Assembly: GCF_030272615.1 (NCBI RefSeq)
Contig: NC_081413.1
Coordinates: forward strand, 182,600,951 to 182,664,950
Direction: 5' to 3'
DNA length: 64,000 bases
Source: Cryptomeria japonica
Taxonomy: Eukaryota; Streptophyta; Pinopsida; Cupressales; Cupressaceae
In this document: positions 55,291 through 64,000 of the stretch, in pieces
Position numbering within the stretch: the first letter of the stretch is position 1
Layout of the letters: each line of letters opens with the position of its first letter
Translations under genes and position numbers: made by a program
The notes under the pieces: model-generated
Database searches by the model: none
What the model saw: only the letters and a program-made list of their open reading frames with translations
Told to the model about the DNA's origin: nothing

Positions 55291-55640
55291 ATTTAATGTG
55301 TAAAGGATGATCATCTTGAAGCAGTGCCTCTGCTAGTTGGTCTGCAATGACTTGCCCTTTGATAGCTTTTCTATCTACATGCTCAATATCAAACTCGCTT
55401 AGGATCATGATCCATTTTGCTAATCTTCCCGTTAATGTTGCCTTGCTGAGAAAATACTTCAATGGATCGATTTTAGCAATCAACTTGATAGAGTGAGATA
55501 ATAGATAGTGTCTCAATTTTTGAGAAGCAAACACTGTCGCCAAGCATGCTTTTTCTATTGGTGAATAGTTAGGCTCGTATCCCACTAATGTTATGTTGAT
55601 GTAGTAGATGGCTCGTTCTTTTCCTTCATTATCCTATTGT
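55291..55640 (-). pseudogene. Element B first RNase H
   Basis: PNYSPIEKACLATVFASQKL, then LRHYLLSHSIKLIAKIDPLK and DIEHVDRKAIKGQVIADQLA are landmarks of the RNase H that directly follows gypsy RT. The frame 55585-55043 covers the end of this domain and the second RNase H. The part before 55585 is frameshifted. Confidence 0.85.
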
Positions 55641-56680
55641 GTGAGCATAACTCCTAATGATACTTTGGTGATTGATACATATAGTAACAATGACTTTCCT
55701 AGAATTGGTGACATTAGGACGGGTGGTTGCATTAGATAGGCCTTGATCTTGTTAAATGTTTCTTCACATTGATGGTCCCACTTGAAATTAACATTTTTGT
55801 GCAATAGATGAGTAAATGGTTGATATTTATCTGCTAGTTGAGAAAAAAATCTTCTAATTGACTGTAGTCTTCATTGTAGTGATCTGAGTTGACTGATATT
55901 TCAAGGAGATGCCACTTCCATGATTGCTTTGACCTTAAAATTGGATCTACTTCGATACCCCTAGGTGAAACAATGTATCCCAATAGCTTACCTGAAGTAA
56001 CACCAAAGGCACATTTCTTGGGATTGAGCCATATCTTATATTGTTCTAACTGATCAAATATATTTTCCAGTATTCCTATATGTTCTTCTCTGTTCTATGA
56101 TTTGGCCAATATGTCATCCATATAATCTTCCATGAATGCATGCATCATGTCATGGAATATCATTGTCATAGCTCTTTGATATGTAGCACCTACATTTTTT
56201 AATCCAAAAGGCATGATGTTCCAACAAAAAGTACCCCATGGACATGTAAAAGCTATCTTTTCTTGATCTTTAGGTGCTATTTTAATTTGATTGTATCTGA
56301 AGAAACCATCCATTAGAGAAAACATGGAGTGTCCAACAGTTAAATCTACAATGATGTCAATGTTAGGCAAAGGAAAGTCATCCTTTGAACATGCATTATT
56401 AAGATCTCTAAAGTATATGCATACTCTAATACTTTTATCTAGTTTGGAAACAAGAACGATGTTTGATACCCATTGTGGATATGCTACAGGTCTGATGAAC
56501 CCTACATCCAATAATTTTTTTAGTTCTGCTTTGACAAGAAAAGCGATATGAGGATGCATCTTCCTTAATTTCTATTTAACTAGTTTGGCTCCTAGAATGA
56601 CATTTAACTGATGCATAATAAGCTCTAGATCCAACCATGGCATGTCTGCATATGACCAGGTAAAATTGATTTGTCATCAT
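55641..56680 (-). pseudogene. Element B reverse transcriptase
   Basis: The N-terminal region reads FTWSYADMPWLD (about 56650), a Tat-type pre-RT landmark. The open piece 56559-56095 has KLLDVGFIRPVAYPQWVSNI, CIYFRDLNNACSKDDFPLPN, FSLMDGFFRYNQIKIAPKDQ, WGTFCWNIMPFGLKNVGATY and the catalytic YMDDILAKS, where the YxDD residues are intact. Past the stop at 56093 the thumb continues as KCAFGVTSGKLLGYIVSPRG. The enzyme makes cDNA from element RNA. Confidence 0.92.
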
Positions 56681-57860
56681 TTGAAGAAATCCATATATTT
56701 CTGCATTTCTAGTTCTGATAGAGAAGTCACTAGATGTAGAATCTTTGGTTTCTCCGTTGTCCCAATGTTAACTGCCTCTGTTGGTTTGATCAATATGGAT
56801 GACCTTTCTTGATAGTACTTAGGTAAAGTGTCAAATCTCTCATCTTCTGCCTCGAGGAGGTTTTCACCATTAGATGCATCCTTTGTTTTTATTTTTTCTC
56901 GGTCTAATGTTGCCAATAAATGGTTTTCAGCATTATACCTGATATTGTTTTCTTTATTTTCACTTTTGCGACTAGGAGATTTGGCACTCACTTGACGAAA
57001 GATGCGTTGTTGAAATTCCTGGTGAAAGTTGTTGTAGGTTTGATTGCATTAATATATAAGGATATGGCATGGTCATTAGGAAAGGTATTGATGGCAATAT
57101 GTCTTTCATTTTCCTAGTCAATAAGTTCAGGATGGATTAGAGGTAAGGGGTCCTTAGGTTGAGATTCTTTGAGGGTATTTAGGGTCATGATAGAGATGTC
57201 AAATTTTTCAATATGTATTTTAATTTCTAGAATGATACTCTCATCAGAGTGACCTCTCGCAAGTAGCTCTTGATCATCCTTGATTAAATCCAAGTAAACC
57301 GAATGTGATTCTAATTCATGTGGGCTAGTTCCTAACATTTTCCCCGAATATGCATGAACCACATCGATACCTACATCTTATTCAAAGAAAGTTTCTTCAA
57401 TTGAGTCTACAAAATGATAGGAATCCCATTCCCATTCATTAAAATCTGTCTCACTTGTAGCTTGCAATCTACATATTTGTTCATATAGCATTTGATTTGT
57501 TTCTTCTATTTTTCTTGCTATATATTTTCTTCTCTCATATTCATCTTCCTTTGGGTTGACATTGAGTTCTTCCAACCTTGCTATCAACTCTCCTTGATTT
57601 GTACCAACTCCTTGTTTGTTTTTATTAGGAGTTAACTCTACTTGGGAGGTGCCTTTAATTTTTTTCCCTATTGATTAGAAGCTTTCTTCTTTTGCCATTT
57701 TATGTTTGTTTGTTCTCATTGTTTGGCAGATGTTTCTTCCCTTTCAATTGCAAGTTGTTATTGTCTGCTATCATGTTCATATTGTTGTTGGCTAGAAGAT
57801 GTGTCCTCTGGTAGAGTAACTTGTCCATACCCTAAGCCAGATTTGTCTGTATCCTGCTGA
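56681..57860 (-). pseudogene. Element B protease-RT spacer region
   Basis: Frames 57587-57378, 57362-57114 and 56991-56677 run between the G-patch and RT. They are Glu/Lys-rich, with MIARLEELNVNPKEDEYERR, SDESIILEIKIHIEKF and a TEAVNIGTTEKPKILHLVTS segment. The last is typical of the pre-RT region in Tat elements. Stops and frame changes separate the pieces. No catalytic function is recognised for the rest. Confidence 0.65.
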
Positions 57861-57865
57861 GTATG

Positions 57866-57952
57866 AGGTTGTATAGGTTTCAAGATACCTTCTTTTCTTT
57901 TTCCTACAAGACCCGTTCCAGTGTATCCCATTTTCTGAAGAATGTTGAATCC
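57866..57952 (-). other. G-patch motif in element B polyprotein
   Basis: The frame shared with gag and protease reads GFNILQKMGYTGTGLVGKRK, then EGILKPIQP, with GLGYG a few residues later. The pattern hydrophobic-x-x-MGY-x-G-x-GL-x-GK ... G ... PI matches the G-patch consensus, apart from one extra residue (Val) in GL-V-GK. G-patches bind RNA or activate RNA helicases, and in some retroviruses one follows the protease. It lies between the protease (about 58400) and the spacer, so the placement is similar. Confidence 0.72.
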
Positions 57953-58379
57953 TTTTTCATATTTTTCAGTGGGTATTCTGACATTGTTGATCTTCTATTG
58001 GACTTCTTCATCCTTGTATAGCTACTGTAGCACATCTTTGTCTTTTGTTTCCTCTGATAAGGTACCAGCACTAACAAATGCTCCATCAAATATTGGAAGA
58101 TGTTTCACAGTTGGTTGCTACTTAGAGTTTGATGGTTTTCCATAGGATTTAGGAGAAAGTGGCATCTGTGATAGTGAATATTCATCATTCCCTCGATCTC
58201 TTGGCTGCATTTGTTTTTCCATACTTGACAAAATTGAGGCAAGTGATTGTTCTTTGGATTGTGTGTTTGAAGATGATGTCTCCCTATTATGAGGAACAAT
58301 GACCTCTTGCGCTGGTTTTAGATTACTACAGTACTGGAATGGATTTGAATCTATTGAGATTGTGATTTCCTACCCATTG

Positions 58380-58996
58380 TAGGGAAATTTCAGGCACTGT
58401 TGATATGTTGATGGAATAGCTTGTATGTCATGTATCCAAGGTCTTCCCAAGAGTATTTTGTATGATAAATACAAGTCTAGGACTTGGCATGCTGTGTCTT
58501 TCTACAAAGGTCCCACTCGGATGGGTAATATCACAATTCCTTTATAGGAATTCTCTTCTTCATCACATGCTTTGATTGTTATCCTTTTCCGGGGATCCAC
58601 TAGCTCTTCAGAATAACCTAGAGCACAGAAAATACTCAATGAGAAAATGTTTAAGCCATCTCACCCATCTATTAGGACATGTTTAACACATGTCATATGA
58701 ATGAGGACTTCAATATGCAGGGGAGCGTTATGGGGATGTTTCAAGGACATGTCATCTTCTTTGGTGAATGATAAGCAGTGAGGGGTTGTGAGATGTCCCA
58801 CCATGGTTTGGAATTGATATATATCAAGATCTTTGGACACTGTTGTATCTACTAGTGCTCTTTCAAGAATTTCTTTATGTGCAGGTGAAAGCTTCATAAG
58901 TTCTAGGATGGATATTTTCATGGGATTTTTGTGTAGTTGATCCACTATATTGTATTTTTTTTCAGTGGATGATGTGTTAGTTGTAGGACCCAACAA
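58380..58996 (-). pseudogene. Element B aspartic protease
   Basis: In the gag frame, CVKHVLIDG is the active-site strand (D-G in place of D-S/T-G). It is immediately followed by a TGA at about 58658, one base from GGA. The domain continues with DGLNIFSLSIFCALGYSEEL, an IRVGPL strand and LLGRPWIHDIQAIPSTYQQC, a well-conserved Tat protease end. The N-terminal half of the stretch (58996-58750) is linker sequence after the Gag zinc region. The family matures the polyprotein. Confidence 0.8.
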
Positions 58997-59050
58997 AATA
59001 ACTTTAGTTTTGATTCTTGTGGTAGCATGAGAAGGTTCTTGATGTTGTTT

Positions 59051-60760
59051 TTATTTAACCACAATCACATTTACCACATTTTCATATGTATGAGCATAGT
59101 TCACCTTTGCTTTACCCTTATCATTATGTGTTGTTGATGATTCACCCTTCGCATAGTTTGTAAGTAGAGTTTTGAAAGCTGTATGAGATTCGTTTGTCGT
59201 ATGTCCATCCACAGTTATTACTCCATTATCAATCAAATATTGGATGACATGTTTCAATTGTTGACAATTATCCATGTGGTGTCCCTTATTTCGATGAAAA
59301 TTACAATAATGGTTATCGTTCCACCAAGAGGGTTTTACTTGAGGTTCAAAGTTTCTTCCTTCTAGCAAAGTAATCAACTTGTTTGCAAGAAGCGTCTTTA
59401 ATGCAGGCCCAAGTGGTTCACCAATGCTTGTAAATTTCCTTTGAAAGAAATTGTTGAAAGTTGATTTTTGTTGATTGTTGTTTTGTTGAGCCATTGTTGA
59501 GTGAGTGGATAAATTCAAAACTGGTTACTTTGGTTTTACATTGTTGTTATCCACTATCCCATCGTTGACGATATTTCAATTTCTATTCAAAAATTTTGGC
59601 TTATCATTGTTGTGGTTAGCATTGTTGTTAGGAGGATTAACTCCTCCTTTGTATAGTTTCAACTCACCCTTCTTTACCATGTCTTACTCCATTCTGATTC
59701 CATTATCAATTATTTTTTCAAAATTTTGATGACATTGCATTTTTAGATTATAACTCATTTGATCGTTTAGGTTGTCAATGAATATATCCATTTTCTCGTA
59801 TTTTGGTACCGTATGAGGATATCATGAAGCTAACCATCTCCATCTCTATAGAAACATCATGAAAGGTTGTCCACTCTTTTGTTTAGTATTACATAGGTCT
59901 AGCATTGTGACCTCATGTTGTATGTTGTAAGAGTATTGTGAAACAAACTTATCCACCAATTCTGTGAATGATCTAATTCCAAGTGTAAGTTTGGAGAACC
60001 ATTCCATAGCTAGTCCACTTAAGCTCTTTGGAAATAATCTCATTAGGTATGTATCCTCATGTGCAAACTCCATACTCATTGTGCAAAACTCTCGTATATG
60101 ATCCTGGGAATTAGTGCTTCCATTATATTTATTGCATCTAGGAGTTTCACAACCTATAGGAAAGGGTATCATGTTTAGATTTATGTCGAATGGGTAAGGA
60201 CAAATTTCTTGAAGTGAGTATCTTGTAACAATTCCTCTTTGCATATCTTGAATATGTGTTTGCAACATTTGTATTTGTTGTGTAAGAGCTGTGATAAGAT
60301 TATCAACATGATTTATTCTTGTATAACCCTGAGTTTGCATTCTAGTATGATCTTGATGTCTTCTTATATCATCTCTACCCTTTCTTGTCTCCTCATTAGA
60401 TTTAGCCTTGTTGAGTATTTCTACATCATCCCTTTTGGGAATGGAAGTTTCCTCATTAGTTCTCGTTTTATTAGGGATTGATGTGTCATTCTTTTTATGA
60501 TCAGAAATCTCCTCATATTGTTCATTATCATGGAAAGGGTCACTTCTCTTTTGTCCTAATTTGCTCACATCAAAATCTTGGGGCAGTGTAGTACCAGATT
60601 TTGCTAACATTAGGAAATATTTTTCTTTTTCTCCCTCCAATATTTTCTCCATAAATTTATCGAATTTAGGATCTTGTTTGATTTCTCTGATATGTTGATC
60701 CATTATGTCTTCTTCTTGTATTTCTTTTTGGTGTTCCATGTCCCTATAATCTTCAGTCAT
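59051..60760 (-). pseudogene. Element B Gag
   Basis: The start at ATG 60760 opens a Glu/Lys/Asp-rich N-terminus (MTEDYRDMEHQKEIQEEDIM). The capsid-like domain shows CPYPFDINLNMIPFPIGCET, KYNGSTNSQDHIREFCTMSM and LFPKSLSGLAMEWFSKLTLG, matching the retrotransposon Gag family. After a stop at 59846 the same frame resumes, with an open piece 59518-59051 holding LLEGRNFEPQVKPSWW and a Cys/His array CNFHRNKGHHMDNC, a zinc-knuckle-like motif common in Tat Gag. It packages RNA into particles. Confidence 0.88.
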
Positions 60761-62732
60761 TTCAAATATTTCTATGATCTTTCATCTCTGCGCTCTAGTT
60801 AAAATGGGCATACACGTGTGTTGAACATTGTGCAATGATTCAATTATCTAAGATGTGTTTCGATAAGTGACTAACTATCAATGAAGATATGATAGAGTGA
60901 TATGATACAAAAAGATAATTCATGTATTTCTAAGATTTGTAAGTTTTTCAATCTTTGGTTTTGGAGTGCAACGATGATGATTTTGATAACCAAGTCCAAT
61001 AGGAATGATATATCCTATGATGTGGGACAAGGTTGCCCTGACCAAACGTTGTAGTTTCATGATAAAGGATGATAGATCGTGATGAGAAACTATGTTTTGA
61101 GTGATAAATTTATCAAAGAGGTGATGATGCACTTTGAGATGTTTAGATCTTGAACTTATTAAGGATGAATACTTGAAAATATTGGGGTGTCTAGTTCTAA
61201 AATCCGATTTGACATAAGATAACTTGACCAAGCGAACCAAGAAGACATCCTAAGCACAAAATGAGAAATATTAGGTGTTTATCCTCACTATAAATTGACC
61301 AAGCAAACATGATAGATTTGAAATAGACATTCAAGAATACAACTTTGGACTGACAGAGACAGAAATTTGTATGACAATTTACACAGTCCCAGATGACAAT
61401 TTAGACAGTTCCATATGACAAAGCCATAAACTCGTACGACACTTCCCATAGAACCATACGACAATTGATAAAAAATAATCTTCTGCTGATCTGACTCATA
61501 CGACAATTATCATAGAACCAGACGATAAAATAGCTTTCTCGTATGACAAACTAGAAATCTCGTATGACTGAGGACAGAGCAGAGACAAAAATTTGACTTT
61601 GACAGATTTTTGATCAATGATAAGTGACCTCAAGCACAACATGCAAAATCCTAAGGAAGTTGGGTGAGAGAGAAAACCTTTTCTTGCAAAATTAGGTACA
61701 CACCCAATAGCTAATCAGGATGCGACCGCTGAGTCTCATGCAATGGATTCTCAATGCTGTATTATTCGACTCCAAACGCTAATGGGGGCACGATATGGCA
61801 AGTGTCTTGGGAGAGTTACTATCTCTCTTGCACATAGATTATCCCCCTTTCAGAGGTGAACCGGGTAGCTTTTATCTTAGGGTTTTTAGTAAGGATTTCC
61901 ATTTTGGAATTACCCCTTGCAGTAGCACAAGCGCAATTGAGGCCTATAGTCCAACAAGGTACTGAAACAAGAAGTAGCCACGCAAGCATGATTGAGACCA
62001 CGAGGCCCTCAGAGAAAACTCAAATAATCCCATCCTCTAAGACTTTAATTCCATGAGGCCTATTTTTTAGAGTGAGTCAGAAAGCTTAGGTCTAGTTGTA
62101 CTCACTTGGGTCGTTCTCACAGGGTGATTACTTTTTCCCACTATGACAAGCCCACTAAAGGTATTCAAATCTCAAACATAGAAACACTTCAAGGGTCGAG
62201 ATTTATGATTGTCCTAATGGATAAGAGCATACTCTCCTACCTTTTAGACAACTTCTAAAGCATAGAAAACAAGATGTTCATTAACCATTAGCAAATTAAG
62301 TGTGCCTAGAAAACTTAAAAATACACAAAGTCTTGTTAATTTTCCTTAGGCAATCTGCAAAACCAATATGTTAGTAATCATGATGTTTTGATGAATTGAA
62401 TTTCTTTGGCAAGCGCAATCTTCGACAATCATTTTACAAAAACCAATTAGGCTGATAGAAAACTCAAAATCAGGAAAGGGTTAGCATTAGTAATATCAAA
62501 TTTCAAGCACAAAAACCCTTAAAATACAAACTGTTTGAAAACCCAGAAGCAAAAAATCATACAAGCATCTTCACCTAATAGTACAAGTATTCTCACATAC
62601 CCGTACAAGTGCACAAAGAAACTCATATGGTACTATAAAGGTACTCGTATGAGATTCTGAAGCAAGCCCGACTAGAAACCCATGAGATTGAAGATTTGAT
62701 GATGAAAGAGGCCAAGAAATTAGATTTCCTAC
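60761..62732 (-). other. Element B leader between primer-binding site and gag
   Basis: About 2 kb non-coding. The central part (61371-61575) is a 21-24-bp degenerate repeat array. The block 61630-61835 is conserved with 36300-36505. Short frames (for example 61240-60920) have no domain. A 3-part structure of conserved block, array and AT-rich stretch is seen in element sense. Confidence 0.7.
61371..61575. repeat. 21-24-bp degenerate repeat array in Tat leader
   Basis: About nine units anchored by GA[CT]-A-A/G, with the end of each unit reading CGTA[CT], CATAC or a close variant. The last units are exactly 21 bp apart (ending CTCGTAT), others 22-24, one about 42. The same array with more units is present at about 35836-36112, including two near-identical 21-bp units ATTAGGAAGCTCGTA. 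Confidence 0.75.
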
Positions 62733-62750
62733 CCCACGGTGGGCACCAAA
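62733..62750 (-). promoter_or_regulatory. Primer-binding site of element B
   Basis: The element strand reads TTTGGTGCCCACCGTGGGG after the LTR end CACGACA. The position and the GGTGCCCACCGTGGGG style fit Tat elements. I did not assign the tRNA. Confidence 0.7.
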
Positions 62751-62751
62751 A

Positions 62752-63816
62752 TGTCGTGTGTGTGAAGTAGGGTACCTGCAACTACAACACAAACAATCAA
62801 TATATCATTACAAGCATGGTTAGAAAATTGAAATCAAATGAAAGATAAACCATGACAAAGTGACCTATCGCCTCTTAAGAGATGCAAGTGTGGATTTGCT
62901 CTCAAATCTGGATGAGCAATCCTAGTGACTTGACTACACCTAGATGGAGGATTTAAACGCATATGATATGCAAGCTAGATGAGTGTATGATTATGCTAGG
63001 TTGATCCAAGAAGATAATTAAGCTAATGATATGCATGATTATGCTAAATGATGATGCAATTAAGCTAGATCTAAGACATGCAATTTCCCATAATAACAAT
63101 GCTAAACTAGAATGCTAGAAATGATATGCCTATAATAAAAATGCTCTGAAATGGCATGAGATGGGATCCTTTGTGCTCCAAAATGGGTGATATTTATACA
63201 ATTTCCAAGGCTAGGGGTGAGGTGGTAGGAATCAATAGTCAAGATTGAGTCTGAAGATATCAAGGGTCAAATTGGAAGAGGTTGGAGAAGAGGTTGGAGG
63301 GAAGGACACTTGTCTTCTCTGTGGTGACAAGTGTCCAAGGGAGGAGACATGTGGCATAAGTGCCATGTGTTTCAAAGAGAGAATATCCAAGCCATTAGAG
63401 GTTAGGATAAGGAGGTTAGGATGAGGAGGTTTGGATAGGGTTAGCTAAACCCATGATTAGATGGAATGAGTTAGGTTAGGTGGTTAGAAATTAGGAGGCA
63501 TGTGGGAAATTTGAATTTAAAAATTCAATAATAGGAAAAGGCTAATTAACTTTTAACAACTCATAAATTGATTTGTTTTAATTAATTAGGGGATTAGAAG
63601 AAATGAATTAAATGGGGGAGGATTAATTAATTCAGATTAATTAATCAAAGGGGCTATTGAAATGAACTTATTAAATACATCCTTAGACTTATTAATAAGA
63701 AGGTGAATGGGGGATTTAATCAAGTTGCTAGTGAATTCAATTAAATTGGGAAGGGGGATTAATTAAATAATTTCTTACTTAATTAATTATATTCAAACCA
63801 TTTTTAGGTGTATACA
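62752..63816 (-). repeat. Element B 5' LTR
   Basis: 1065 bp with intact ends TGTCGTGTG and TGTATACA on the plus strand. It aligns along its length with the left LTR, apart from small indels. TATAAATAT on the element strand lies near 63189-63197. Confidence 0.9.
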
Positions 63817-63821
63817 ATGAC
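63817..63821. repeat. Possible decayed target duplication of element B, right
   Basis: ATGAC, compared with GCGAC at 50664-50668. Confidence 0.4.
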
Positions 63822-63837
63822 AATTTTTGATACTTTT

Positions 63838-64000
63838 AAAAAAAAAAATTTCTTTTTGGCTTGATCCGTGCATTGGACGTTGAGGTGTAGAACTTCTTCA
63901 GATGGATGTTGTTGGTTGGTTCGTCAAGCACATCCCCTTTGGAATTTGACAACTGATATGCTCATGATCCATAGGCTGATATGATAACAAAGGGTCCCAA
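63838..64000 (-). pseudogene. C-terminus of element A integrase, runs off the window
   Basis: The minus strand reads GPFVIISAYGS, then QLSNSKGDVLDEPTNNIHLK and KFYTSTSNARIKPKRN before a stop near 63838. This parallels the end of element B pol (GLFVV ... LEEPINNMHLKNFYV). The stop lies only about 20 bp from the right end of element B, which shows that B landed just past A's pol stop. The rest of A pol is beyond the window. Confidence 0.8.

Larger units (their letters stand above)
50669..63816 (-). mobile_element. Tat-lineage Ty3/gypsy element B, complete but decayed
   Basis: 13.1 kb on the minus strand. In element order: 5' LTR (62752-63816), primer-binding site (about 62733-62750), a 2-kb leader with a 21-24-bp repeat array, gag (60760-59051), protease, G-patch, RT, a first RNase H, a second RNase H, integrase (ending 53499), a 1.7-kb 3' UTR, polypurine tract and 3' LTR (50669-51754). 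Integrase after RT and RNase H makes it gypsy. Two consecutive RNase H domains mark the Tat lineage. It is inserted in the 3' UTR of a related element A. Confidence 0.92.

Noticed and set aside
63817-64000. Interpretation as a tandem Tat array sharing one LTR
   Set aside because: The left flank of element B is the matching 3' UTR of element A and the termini bear a near-duplication, so simple nesting explains it better.

Overview
This window looks like nuclear DNA from a large, repeat-rich seed-plant genome, most plausibly a gymnosperm (conifer-like). That call is an inference from the type and density of elements, not from a species marker. I found no intact host gene, no tRNA or rRNA gene and no CRISPR array. 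Nearly everything recognisable is a decayed and repeatedly nested retroelement. Nonsense codons are often one C-to-T (or G-to-A) change away from a sense codon, as expected for old methylated transposons.

Layout. 1-4121: AT-rich sequence without a gene, including a GGTTCA-type degenerate tandem repeat (381-720). 4122-10333: a minus-strand Ty1/copia element (E1) with a full 3' LTR, gag-PR-IN-RT-RNH relics, a primer-binding site and a truncated 5' LTR. 10334-12471: a degraded plus-strand gypsy-like remnant. 12477-18128: a structurally complete minus-strand LTR element (E2) with a perfect 5-bp target duplication. E2 encodes only one long gag-like protein (coiled coils, four zinc knuckles, a globular domain I do not recognise) and no enzymes. 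18331-22343: a 5'-truncated plus-strand LINE with RT, zinc-binding and RNase H regions. 22995-26576: a copia-like gag-protease element without RT or integrase (E3). 26577-27222: a stray E1-type LTR piece. 27415-27770: a fragment of an unknown polyprotein. 27771-34530: an E1-family element on the plus strand (E4), split by a 4.6-kb non-coding TG...CA element (29107-33700) with a perfect target duplication. 34531-35216: another copia LTR fragment. 35720-36510: a detached leader of a Tat-type gypsy element. 36511-44589: mostly non-coding. 44590-47576: a minus-strand LINE. 47577 to the window end: two Tat-lineage Ty3/gypsy elements on the minus strand, element B (50669-63816) inserted into the 3' UTR of element A, just past A's pol stop.

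The most interesting system is the E1/E2 pair. E2 has no enzymes, yet it shares with the autonomous-type E1/E4 family the initiator-Met primer-binding site, the same extended polypurine tract, LTR sub-blocks and a homopolymer G/C run near the LTR end. This suggests a parasitic element mobilised by the copia family but carrying its own large nucleic-acid-binding protein. Second-line observations are a G-patch motif in Tat element B, a 21-24-bp repeat array in the Tat leader seen at two loci, tandem repeats conserved in the Tat 3' UTR, and a CpG-rich minisatellite with telo-box motifs inside the 4.6-kb element.
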